8,480 bases of DNA from NCBI GenBank assembly GCA_916710115.1, contig CAKAOY010000045.1:1-8480 (forward strand). Reading direction: 5' to 3'. Source of the stretch: an uncultured Bergeyella sp. GTDB lineage: Bacteria; Bacteroidota; Bacteroidia; Flavobacteriales; Weeksellaceae. The first letter of the stretch is position 1, and each line of letters begins with the position of its first letter. Positions 1-6,483 of the stretch are shown here, piece after piece. The notes below the pieces were generated by a model. The model worked only from the letters and a program-made list of their open reading frames with translations. It ran no database searches and was not told where the DNA came from. Made by a program: the position numbers and the translations under genes.

Positions 1-1367
1 CAGATATTGATTTTGTGAAAGTGGATTATGCCGAGTTTTTGAAGAAAAATCCAATAAAAGTAACAACAAAAGACCTTGCGGACTATATCCAAAAACATCC
101 TACAAAATTCAAATCTCAGCCGACAAGAAATCTTGGTGTGGTGTATTTCCAAGCGAAACCATCAGCAAAAGATCAAGCTGAGGCAGAGAAAGGTATAGAC
201 AAATTATTGAATATAGGAACTGATGCTAATCCAAATGAAAATTTTAGAAATACGACTAACGATTCTATGTTCGTATCTCTTAATTCAGATATGCCATTTT
301 ACAACGGATATCTTACAGAGGATAAGCTTCCACAAGCTTTGCGTTCTCAAATCGCTACATTGTCAGTGGGTGCTATTGTAGGGCCATATAAGGAACAAGA
401 CTTTTTGGTAGTATCAAAATTATTAGATAAAAAGGTAGAAGCTAAAACATCTACCACCGCACGACATATTCTTATCTCGTATAAAGGTGCCCAAATGAGT
501 GAAGAAAAAAGAGATGAAAAGGAAGCTAAAAAATTAGCTGATTCTTTGGAAGCAGTTGTGAAGGCGGATCCTACTAAATTCCAAGAATTAGTGAAACAAT
601 ATTCCTCAGACAAAGGTTCTATCGCTAACGGTGGAGAATATACTATTGAGACGGGTAGTGGGCAAATGGTACCTGAGTTCCAGTCTTTTGTAGAAAAATC
701 ACCAAAAGGTGCTACGGGAATAGTAAAGACTGTTTATGGGTATCATATTATCAATATTAAGGATAAAAAATCCGAAGAAGGGCATATGACTTATAAAGTT
801 GCTAATTTGATAAAATCTGTAAAACCATCAGAAGCCACAGAAAATGAAGTAGATAAAAATGCAAAAAGATTTATCCAACAAGTACAAGGAAAGTCCTTCA
901 ATGAGTTTAAAAATATCGCTAAAAAAGGAAATTATCAATTCTATAATCCTAAATCTGCAAAGAGATTTGAAGGAAGAATAGAAGGCATAGGTACAGAAAA
1001 AGCTTCCGAAATCCTTTCTTGGGCATTCAATAAAAAGAGAGAGAAAGGTGATACTGAAATCTTTATGGTAGATGGTACAGGAGACAGAATAGTAGTATAT
1101 CTCAATGGTATCAATGATGAATTTACAACCGATCCAGAATCCGTAAGAGACCAAATAGAGCCGATTGTTAAAAATGAATTAGTAGCTAAGAAAATTATTG
1201 AAAAAATCGGTAAAGGAGCAAGCCTTGATAGCGTAGCTAAAAAATTTGGTACTTCAATCCAGCCAGCACAAGTGAATATTATTACACCTATGGTAGCGGG
1301 CGTCGTAGAAGCTAAAGTTGCAGGAGCAGCTTTTGGAGTGCAAAAGGAAAAGTGTCTAACCCAATAG
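1..1367 (+). CDS. PpiD/SurA-like peptidyl-prolyl cis-trans isomerase, 5' partial, 3' end altered by a frameshift
   Basis: This is a folding helper for secreted proteins, expected in the periplasm and tethered to the inner membrane by an N-terminal segment that lies outside the window. The reading frame is open from base 3, so the GTG at 15 is an internal valine and not a start. A PpiC-type parvulin domain is visible at about 447-770: it opens with ARHILISYKG, has the glycine-rich GGEY and MVPEF segments, and closes with GYHIINIKD. Helical, lysine-rich sequence follows, as in the long (about 700-residue) flavobacterial proteins of this family. The frame ends at a TAG (1365-1367) after KEKCLTQ, which does not fit the family; the expected continuation, KGKVSNPIEGNTGVY, is found one frame over from about 1343. 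A single missing A in the AAAA run at 1342-1345 explains this. The family call is secure. Whether the gene is truly broken or the base is a sequence error cannot be told here. Confidence 0.85.
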   Translation, partial: DIDFVKVDYAEFLKKNPIKVTTKDLADYIQKHPTKFKSQPTRNLGVVYFQAKPSAKDQAEAEKGIDKLLNIGTDANPNENFRNTTNDSMFVSLNSDMPFYNGYLTEDKLPQALRSQIATLSVGAIVGPYKEQDFLVVSKLLDKKVEAKTSTTARHILISYKGAQMSEEKRDEKEAKKLADSLEAVVKADPTKFQELVKQYSSDKGSIANGGEYTIETGSGQMVPEFQSFVEKSPKGATGIVKTVYGYHIINIKDKKSEEGHMTYKVANLIKSVKPSEATENEVDKNAKRFIQQVQGKSFNEFKNIAKKGNYQFYNPKSAKRFEGRIEGIGTEKASEILSWAFNKKREKGDTEIFMVDGTGDRIVVYLNGINDEFTTDPESVRDQIEPIVKNELVAKKIIEKIGKGASLDSVAKKFGTSIQPAQVNIITPMVAGVVEAKVAGAAFGVQKEKCLTQ

Positions 1368-1567
1368 AAGGAAATACGGGGGTATATGTGATTTTGAAAA
1401 AATCTGAAAAAATAAATAAGCAACCAGGTAATATTAACCAAATAATGGATATGCTGAAAATGCAAAACTCACAAATATTCTCTCAATCTTTGTTGCAAAG
1501 TCTACAAGATGGAGCAAAAATAGATGATTATCGTATAGAGGTTTGGGATAAAATAAGACAAAATTAA
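1343..1567 (+). pseudogene. Detached C-terminal piece of the PpiD/SurA-like isomerase (frameshifted)
   Basis: These ~70 codons are the natural C-terminus of the preceding isomerase, displaced into another frame. Read from about 1343, the peptide runs KGKVSNPIEGNTGVYVILKK and ends in a helical segment, then KIDDYRIEVWDKIRQN before TAA at 1565-1567. In the intact flavobacterial proteins a 'P-I-E-G-N-T-G-V-Y-V' block followed by an 'E/K-I-x-D-x-R' tail closes the chain, so this is continuation rather than a separate gene. The GTG at 1352 sits inside the preceding frame, has no ribosome-binding sequence or promoter, and is unlikely to be used. A strong terminator begins 7 bases after the stop, which marks 1567 as the original gene end. 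Confidence 0.8.
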
Positions 1568-1573
1568 TAAATG

Positions 1574-1610
1574 AAACGATAGAGGTTTTTTCTCTATCGT
1601 TTTTTTTCTT
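1574..1610 (+). terminator. Rho-independent terminator after the isomerase gene
   Basis: AAACGATAGAG at 1574-1584 pairs perfectly over 11 bp with CTCTATCGTTT at 1592-1602. The loop is 7 nt (1585-1591), and a T-rich tail follows directly (1601-1607, then CTTTTTATTTT). It starts 7 bases after the TAA at 1567 and separates the isomerase gene from the promoter of the next gene. Confidence 0.9.
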
Positions 1611-1620
1611 TTTATTTTAT

Positions 1621-1628
1621 TACATTTG
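1621..1628 (+). promoter_or_regulatory. Bacteroidota -7 promoter element for the rluD-like gene
   Basis: TACATTTG matches the Bacteroidota -7 consensus TAnnTTTG exactly. It lies directly downstream of the terminator and 13 bases before the ATG at 1642. With the usual few bases between the element and the start of transcription, the 5' leader would be only about 8 nt, nearly leaderless. I see no clear -33 TTG/TTTG; that position is a T-rich tract shared with the terminator tail. Confidence 0.6.
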
Positions 1629-1641
1629 CAAAAATTCCAAA

Positions 1642-2703
1642 ATGAGTGATAACTTTCATCAAGATGTTTTTGATAATGATTTTTCATATAGTGAAAATGA
1701 AGAAAATACAGAACTCTATGAACATCTGAACATTATCGTAGATAAAAAACAAGAACCTCTAAGGATAGATAAATTTTTATTGCTATATCGCCAAAATTCT
1801 TCTCGGAATAAGATTTCTGAAACTTGTCGTGCGGGAAATGTTTTGGTAAATAACAAACCTGTAAAACAAAATTATAGGGTAAAACCCAATGATGAAATAT
1901 CCGTGTTATTAGCCCATCCTCCACGAGAAAATGTAATTATTCCACAGGATATACCTATCAATATCGTATATGAGGACAATGATGTTTTGGTGATTGACAA
2001 GGAGGCAGGAATGGTGGTGCATCCAGGTTTTGGAAATTGGGAAGGCACCTTAGTGAATGCAGTAGCCTATCATTTTGAGAAAAATGGACTAAAAACAGAC
2101 TTAGATAGAGTAGGATTGGTACATCGTATAGATAAAGATACCTCTGGGCTGCTAGTAATTGCTAAAAATGAATTTGCACTAAGCCATTTGGCACGGCAGT
2201 TTTATGATAGAACCACCAAGAGACTCTATTGGGCATTTGCTTGGGGAAATTTTGAAGAGGATAATGGAACTATTCGTGGGCATATAGGTAGGCATCAGAA
2301 AAATAGAATGCAAATGGCAGTCTACGAAGATGGCTCATATGGAAAACATGCAGTAACCCATTATAAAGTGTTAGAGCGTTTTAGGTATATGACATGGGTA
2401 GAATGCAAATTGGAAACGGGGAGAACACACCAAATTAGAGCTCACTTTAAACATATAGGACACACTCTTTTTAATGATGAACGATACGAAGGGAATATTA
2501 TAATGAGAGGTATCAATTTACCGAAATACAAACAATTCGTACAAAATGTATTCGAGATACTCCCCCGCCACGCATTACACGCTCATACTTTAGGGTTTGT
2601 CCATCCTGTAACGCATCAAGAAATGTATTTTGAAAGTCCTATGCCAAAAGATATGCAAAACGCCATTGAAAAATGGAGAAAATATCTGGCAGGAAACGAA
2701 TAA
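1642..2703 (+). CDS. rluD: RluA/RluD-family 23S rRNA pseudouridine synthase
   Basis: This cytoplasmic enzyme isomerises uridine to pseudouridine in rRNA. RluD itself modifies helix 69 of 23S rRNA (positions 1911, 1915 and 1917 in E. coli). The protein has 353 residues. An acidic N-terminal extension (about 1-35) is followed by an S4 RNA-binding domain (about 40-88, RIDKFLL to KPNDEISV) and then the catalytic domain. The catalytic aspartate is D164 in HRIDKDTSGLL (161-171). LETGRTHQIRAHF and the GHTLFNDERYEG segment are also conserved. After the latter comes an insertion (roughly IIMRGINLPKYKQFVQNVFE) of the kind seen in Bacteroidota homologues, before LPRHALHAHTLGFVHP. The start is the first ATG after a good promoter element. 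Family membership is certain; the exact rRNA target, and so the symbol, is by similarity. The gene probably shares a transcript with the cysteine desulfurase gene 29 bases downstream. Confidence 0.9.
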   Translation: MSDNFHQDVFDNDFSYSENEENTELYEHLNIIVDKKQEPLRIDKFLLLYRQNSSRNKISETCRAGNVLVNNKPVKQNYRVKPNDEISVLLAHPPRENVIIPQDIPINIVYEDNDVLVIDKEAGMVVHPGFGNWEGTLVNAVAYHFEKNGLKTDLDRVGLVHRIDKDTSGLLVIAKNEFALSHLARQFYDRTTKRLYWAFAWGNFEEDNGTIRGHIGRHQKNRMQMAVYEDGSYGKHAVTHYKVLERFRYMTWVECKLETGRTHQIRAHFKHIGHTLFNDERYEGNIIMRGINLPKYKQFVQNVFEILPRHALHAHTLGFVHPVTHQEMYFESPMPKDMQNAIEKWRKYLAGNE

Positions 2704-2732
2704 AAGAAAATATCATCAAAATAATATAAAAT

Positions 2733-3953
2733 ATGTTCAATCTAAAAGATATAAGAAACCAATTCCCAATACTTAATCAGAAGGTTAATGGTAAGCCTTT
2801 GGTTTATTTGGATAACGCAGCGACCTCACAAAAACCAATTTCTGTGTTGCAGAGTCTCCAAAAATATTATACAGAAATTAATGCTAATGTGCATCGAGGG
2901 ATTCATACCCTTAGCCAAATAGCAACTGAAGAGATGGAATTTTCCCGCCAAAAAATACAAAAATTCATCAATGCAAAAAATGATTTTGAGGTTATTTTTA
3001 CGCGAGGAACTACCGAAGGTCTTAACTTATTGGCGTATGCTTTTACTAACCAAATAAAAGCAGGAGATGAGATTATTATTTCTCATTTGGAGCATCACTC
3101 TAATATTGTTCCGTGGCAGTTGCTTTGTGAGAGAACAGGTGCTGTATTAAAGGTTATTCCAATTGATGGAAATGGAATTTTGCAATTGGATTTCTTAGAT
3201 GAAAATCTTAATGAAAAAACAAAAATCGTATCCGTGAATCAAGTTTCTAATGCCTTGGGGATTATTAATCCGATAGAGGAAATTATTAAGAAAGTGAGAG
3301 CATTATCTTCGGCATATATTGTGATTGATGGAGCTCAGTCTATTTCTCATTTTAAAATAGATGTTCAGCAGATGGATTGTGATTTTTTCGTGTTTTCTGG
3401 TCACAAAATGTATGCACCGATGGGGGTAGGGATTTTGTATGGCAAGGAAGAGGCTCTTAGAAAGTTGAATCCTTTTCATGGCGGTGGAGAAATGATACAT
3501 ACTTGTGCTTTCTCGGGAACTACTTATGCAGATTTACCTTTTAAATTTGAGGCGGGGACTCCTAATGTTGGTGGAAATATAGCCTTAGGGGTAGCAACAG
3601 ATTTTATAGAAAATGTTGGTTATCAAAATTTGCAAAAAGTTGAAAATCAGCTATTTGAATATACGCAAAAAAAGCTATTGGGGATAGAAGGTATAGAAAT
3701 TTATGGCCTAAAAGCCAATCGGGCGGGAGCTATTTCTTTTAATCTTGATAAGATAGGAATATCATCTGATGTGGGAATGATTTTGGATAAAATGGGGATA
3801 GCCGTGAGGACAGGGCATCATTGCACCCAGCCAATTATGAAACATTTTGGAATTGCAGGTACCGTGAGGGCAAGTTTTGCAGTTTATAATACATTAGAAG
3901 AAATTGATATTTTCATAGAAGGAGTCAAAAAAGCTAAAAAAATGCTCAGTTAA
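2733..3953 (+). CDS. sufS: SufS-type cysteine desulfurase (group II)
   Basis: This PLP enzyme removes sulfur from L-cysteine, giving alanine and an enzyme-bound persulfide that supplies Fe-S cluster assembly by the SUF system in the cytoplasm. It has 406 residues, the same length as E. coli SufS. It opens with the class-typical VYLDNAATSQKP (24-35). The PLP-contacting histidines are in EHHSN (121-122), the Schiff-base lysine is K225 in SGHKMYAPMGVG, and the persulfide cysteine is C364 in RTGHHCTQP. These match E. coli K226 and C364. The RxGHHC form marks group II (SufS/CsdA) and excludes IscS/NifS. The Suf partner genes (sufB, C, D, E or U) are not in the window; the gene sits 29 bases behind the pseudouridine synthase with no promoter motif between. 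The start ATG gives the expected MFNLKDIRNQFPIL N-terminus. CsdA is an alternative name, but SufS is favoured. Confidence 0.95.
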   Translation: MFNLKDIRNQFPILNQKVNGKPLVYLDNAATSQKPISVLQSLQKYYTEINANVHRGIHTLSQIATEEMEFSRQKIQKFINAKNDFEVIFTRGTTEGLNLLAYAFTNQIKAGDEIIISHLEHHSNIVPWQLLCERTGAVLKVIPIDGNGILQLDFLDENLNEKTKIVSVNQVSNALGIINPIEEIIKKVRALSSAYIVIDGAQSISHFKIDVQQMDCDFFVFSGHKMYAPMGVGILYGKEEALRKLNPFHGGGEMIHTCAFSGTTYADLPFKFEAGTPNVGGNIALGVATDFIENVGYQNLQKVENQLFEYTQKKLLGIEGIEIYGLKANRAGAISFNLDKIGISSDVGMILDKMGIAVRTGHHCTQPIMKHFGIAGTVRASFAVYNTLEEIDIFIEGVKKAKKMLS

Positions 3954-3957
3954 ATAG

Positions 3958-3989
3958 AAAATCCCCTTAAATATATGAGGGGATTTTTT
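3958..3989 (+). terminator. Terminator between convergent sufS and the XrtF-partner gene
   Basis: AAAATCCCCT (3958-3967) pairs with AGGGGATTTT (3978-3987), a 10-bp stem with a 10-nt loop and a T6 tail at 3984-3989. It begins 5 bases after the sufS stop. The gene on the other strand stops at 3995, so the hairpin lies where it could also end that transcript. Read on the minus strand the tail is only TTTT, so it is weaker in that direction. Confidence 0.85.
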
Positions 3990-3994
3990 GCTTC

Positions 3995-4435
3995 TTATTG
4001 TAAAGTATTTTTCTTCTTTAAATAATAAAATGTGGGAATAATGAGCAGTAAAATAAGCGGTTGTATTACAAACCGACGGATATAAAACGAAAATTGAAAT
4101 CCGACCTCAAACTGTGTATAAAGGCAATATAAGTAGATAAGTAATGTAACACCGAATACTAAACTCATCAAAATACCGCCGTATAATGTCCATTTGATTT
4201 TATTAAAAATAAAATGTATGATGATAGAGGAAAATATTAAGTTCAGCCCAAATCGTAAGAAATGACTGATAATTAATTGTTCCCAATTAAAAGTAGGGAA
4301 AGTAGGGTTCTGTCCAACTTGATGGAAATAATCCAAAAAAGGGTCGTAGAAGAGGTTGCTTTCAGCATAGCGTATATAGATTAAGCCTCCAATGCCAAGT
4401 GAAACCAAAAAGATATTAGTGATTCTTTTTTTCAT
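3995..4435 (-). CDS. Exosortase F system-associated membrane protein
   Basis: This is a small inner-membrane protein of 146 residues, known only as the constant partner of exosortase XrtF; its biochemical role has not been established. Four hydrophobic spans are visible at about 7-21, 62-78, 85-106 and 122-138. Family-like features are the SNLFYDPFLDYF stretch after the first span (27-38), the LRFGLNLIFSSIIIHFIF block (60-77), and the C-terminal FYIRRFVIQPL...IPTFYY with a basic tail. No catalytic motif is evident. Its ATG lies inside the end of xrtF, overlapping by 20 bases (4416-4435), which points to translational coupling and joint function. Identification rests on these patterns plus the xrtF neighbour, and the two support each other. 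Confidence 0.82.
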   Translation of the reverse strand: MKKRITNIFLVSLGIGGLIYIRYAESNLFYDPFLDYFHQVGQNPTFPTFNWEQLIISHFLRFGLNLIFSSIIIHFIFNKIKWTLYGGILMSLVFGVTLLIYLYCLYTQFEVGFQFSFYIRRFVIQPLILLLIIPTFYYLKKKNTLQ

Positions 4436-4955
4436 TTCTTAAAGTAAAAAAATTAATCCAGACAATCCATAAAATAACAATCGTACCATAGATTATTGCA
4501 GGAAATATAAAATCGTGGGCAGGGATGAAATATCTAGGGGATACGATACCCAAAATGTTAAGTCCTGCAATTCGGAAAATATTCATTACATACATTAAAA
4601 AAAGTCCAAAGAGAGAGAATAAAAAAGTTTTCTTCCCTTGATAGAAAGCAAAAATAAATGCTAGAAAAAGTATAGCTACCGAGATGATATTGCAACCTTC
4701 TACCATTATTGAAAGAATTTTTTTATCAAAACAATAATAGACTCCATTTGCGGAAATATTATCTACAAGATAGGTTTTGTAGCCTAGAAAATTTTGTAAA
4801 TAATCAACTTGCTGGGCCATAAATCGAGAAATAGGGTCTAAGCCACATCCTTTATAATGAGCAAGATAAATTCTTTCGTATAGAAATAAAAGAATGAAGT
4901 AAATTCCTAAAAATCTCAGTAAAATGAATAAGATAGGCTTTAATTCTTTAAGCAT
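4416..4955 (-). CDS. xrtF: Exosortase family protein XrtF
   Basis: This is an integral inner-membrane transpeptidase-like protein of the exosortase/archaeosortase family. Such enzymes cleave C-terminal sorting tags from exported proteins and pass them on for surface attachment or secretion. It has 179 residues, with hydrophobic spans at about 8-26, 82-104, 110-136 and 148-170. The three family catalytic residues are all present in order: C88 in MVEGCNIIS, R128 in NIFRIAGLN, and H147 in PAHDFIFP. The conserved D-P-I-S-R block (40-44) lies in the first outside loop. The short length and the partner gene just downstream mark the Bacteroidota F subtype. Start choice: the ATG at 4955 directly follows a TAnnTTTG promoter and begins the hydrophobic N-terminus. 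No tagged substrate is encoded in this window, so the target proteins are unknown. Confidence 0.9.
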   Translation of the reverse strand: MLKELKPILFILLRFLGIYFILLFLYERIYLAHYKGCGLDPISRFMAQQVDYLQNFLGYKTYLVDNISANGVYYCFDKKILSIMVEGCNIISVAILFLAFIFAFYQGKKTFLFSLFGLFLMYVMNIFRIAGLNILGIVSPRYFIPAHDFIFPAIIYGTIVILWIVWINFFTLRNEKKNH

Positions 4956-4972
4956 TGTATGGAATTTACTGA

Positions 4973-4980
4973 CAAAGGTA
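4973..4980 (-). promoter_or_regulatory. Bacteroidota -7 promoter element for xrtF
   Basis: Read on the minus strand this is TACCTTTG, an exact match to TAnnTTTG, lying 17 bases ahead of the xrtF ATG at 4955. The predicted leader is about 12 nt. No clear -33 TTG is visible at the expected distance. Confidence 0.55.
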
Positions 4981-5043
4981 ATGAAAAAAAATATGATATG
5001 ATATATTGTAATATGGTATTTTGAATGGTTTTATATAAGGTTG

Positions 5044-5069
5044 TGTTATTTATTATATTATGTATAACA
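5044..5069. promoter_or_regulatory. Possible operator dyad upstream of the dcu-ansB operon
   Basis: TGTTAT (5044-5049) and ATAACA (5064-5069) form a perfect 6-bp inverted repeat with a 14-nt spacer. The centre lies about 38 bases before the predicted transcription start, where a regulator could contact the -33 region. In a region this AT-rich a 6-bp dyad can occur by chance, and it matches neither the CRP nor the FNR consensus half-sites. Treat it as a weak candidate. Confidence 0.2.
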
Positions 5070-5081
5070 GAAAAAAATGAT

Positions 5082-5089
5082 TATATTTG
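5082..5089 (+). promoter_or_regulatory. Bacteroidota -7 promoter element for the dcu-ansB-porin operon
   Basis: TATATTTG matches TAnnTTTG exactly and ends 26 bases before the GTG at 5116, giving a predicted leader of about 20 nt. The sequence between it and the start is A-rich (AATAATTAAAAAATT), as is common before Bacteroidota starts, with no Shine-Dalgarno site. No -33 TTG is apparent at the usual distance. Confidence 0.55.
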
Positions 5090-5115
5090 TAGTGGTTAAA
5101 AATAATTAAAAAATT

Positions 5116-6447
5116 GTGGAATATTTAATTTATGTGCAATTCTTGGTCGTATTGTTTGCTATTTTTATTGGAGCAAGAGTTGGCGGAATAGGTTTAGGTG
5201 TTTTTGGAATGATAGGTTTAGGGATTTTGGTTTTCGGTTTTGGTTTAAAAATTGGGAAGCCGCCTGTAGATGTTATGTTGATGATTGTAGCTGTGATTAC
5301 AGCAGCGGCGGCATTGCAAGGAGCAGGAGGGTTGGATTATTTAGTAAAGATTGCAGAGAAAATCCTTAGGCGTAACCCTGCAATGATTACGATTGTAGCA
5401 CCTATAGTTTGTTATATTTTTACTCTATTTTCGGGAACGGGGCATATTGCCTATTCACTTCTACCGATAATTTCGGAAATAGCCATAGAGAGTAAAATCC
5501 GTCCTGAGAGGCCGTTAAGTATTTCGGTTATTGCATCTCAGCAGGCAATTACGGCGAGCCCTATTTCGGCAGCTACATCTGCACTACTTACAGCGGAATT
5601 GTTGGGGGGGAAGGGAATAGAGTTGAGTGATATTTTAATTATTGCTATTCCAGCTACACTTTTAGGAGTGATTGTTGGAGCTATCGTGATGAGTTTTGTT
5701 GGTATAGATTTAGAAAAAGATTCTCGTTATCAAGAATTTTTGAAAAAACAACAAGATAAGAAGATAACGGCAGAAGTCTCTACTTCGGAGATTAATAGTG
5801 GGGCAAAAACAGCTGTGGTGTTGTTCCTATTAGGTGTTTTAGGGATTGTTGTTTTTGGTTCAGTTCCATCACTAAGGCCAAGTTTTGTACAGGAGGATGG
5901 TTCTGTTTCTGTTTTGGGAATGGCGGAGGTGATAGAAATTATAATGATGAGTGTGGGAGGATTGATATTAGTTTTTTCAAAGACTGATGTTACGAAAGTA
6001 GTAAAAGGAAGTGTATTTATAGCAGGAATGCAGGCTGTTATAGCGATATTTGGTATTGCATGGCTTGGGGATACATTTTTCCAAGGGAATATAGATTTTT
6101 TCAAAACAAATATAGAACATATAGTTAAGGAATACCCATTTTTATTCGCAGGGGCTTTGTTCATTATGTCTATATTTTTGTTCAGTCAGGCAGCTACCGT
6201 TAGGACACTGTATCCATTGGGGATATCCTTAGGGATACCACCGATGATGTTGGTGATGATGTTCCCTGCAGTGAATGGTTATTTTGTAATTCCAAATTAT
6301 CCAACCTTAGTAGCAGCGATTAATTTTGATAGGACGGGAACAACTCGAATCGGGAAATATGTATTGAATCACTCATTCCAAATACCTGGTTTTGTAGCAA
6401 CAATTGTAGCACTTGCCGTAGGGTATTTATTAATTTCGATATTATAA
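5116..6447 (+). CDS. Anaerobic C4-dicarboxylate antiporter, DcuA/DcuB family
   Basis: This inner-membrane exchanger takes up aspartate, fumarate or malate and exports succinate or a related acid. It has 443 residues and is hydrophobic almost throughout, with one charged central loop (about 198-235, rich in K, E and S). Family blocks are visible: IFIGARVGGIGLG near the N-terminus, KPPVDVML, GGLDYLVKIAEKILRRNP, FSGTGHIAYSLLPII, QQAITASPISAA, GIAWLGDTF, and near the end IPNYPTLVAAINFDRTG then TTRIGKYVLNHSF. It mixes traits: ITASPISAA, AWLGDTF and YPTLVAA resemble DcuA, while KPPVDVML and RPERP resemble DcuB, so I assign no symbol. The start is GTG: this fits the family N-terminus, and the next in-frame codon upstream is ATT. 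It leads an operon; the asparaginase gene begins 36 bases downstream, suggesting that aspartate is a main substrate. A G7 run at 5604-5610 lies inside the gene. Confidence 0.92.
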   Translation: MEYLIYVQFLVVLFAIFIGARVGGIGLGVFGMIGLGILVFGFGLKIGKPPVDVMLMIVAVITAAAALQGAGGLDYLVKIAEKILRRNPAMITIVAPIVCYIFTLFSGTGHIAYSLLPIISEIAIESKIRPERPLSISVIASQQAITASPISAATSALLTAELLGGKGIELSDILIIAIPATLLGVIVGAIVMSFVGIDLEKDSRYQEFLKKQQDKKITAEVSTSEINSGAKTAVVLFLLGVLGIVVFGSVPSLRPSFVQEDGSVSVLGMAEVIEIIMMSVGGLILVFSKTDVTKVVKGSVFIAGMQAVIAIFGIAWLGDTFFQGNIDFFKTNIEHIVKEYPFLFAGALFIMSIFLFSQAATVRTLYPLGISLGIPPMMLVMMFPAVNGYFVIPNYPTLVAAINFDRTGTTRIGKYVLNHSFQIPGFVATIVALAVGYLLISIL

Positions 6448-6483
6448 TTAAGAATAAATTGTATAATTAAAATAATCAGTATT

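Noticed and set aside
15..17. GTG at 15 as the start of the isomerase gene
   Set aside because: The same frame is open and family-like upstream of it (D-I-D-F-V-K-V-D-Y-A), and the parvulin protein needs an N-terminal anchor region. The gene enters from outside the window.
1341..1352. Programmed -1 ribosomal frameshift joining the two isomerase frames
   Set aside because: The zero-frame codons CAA AAG GAA AAG offer no X-XXY-YYZ heptamer; only a single AAG could re-pair. I see no use for a shorter product in this family. A missing base is simpler.
941..1465. Minus-strand open frame of 174 codons opposite the isomerase gene
   Set aside because: It is antisense to clear coding sequence, resembles no family, and has a composition that mirrors the plus-strand codons. 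The shorter minus-strand frames at 347-613 and 828-1154 are rejected for the same reason.
1352..1567. A separate small 71-residue gene starting at GTG 1352
   Set aside because: Its sequence continues the isomerase C-terminus without a gap once one A is restored, and it has no promoter or ribosome-binding site.
4981..5080. Small RNA or riboswitch in the xrtF-dcu intergenic region
   Set aside because: The sequence is AT-rich with no stable GC-paired stems or intrinsic terminator, and the predicted leaders on both sides are too short for a riboswitch.
5730..6164. Minus-strand open frame of 144 codons inside dcu
   Set aside because: It is rich in isoleucine, threonine and proline as expected from reading the dcu codons backwards, with no promoter and no recognisable domain.
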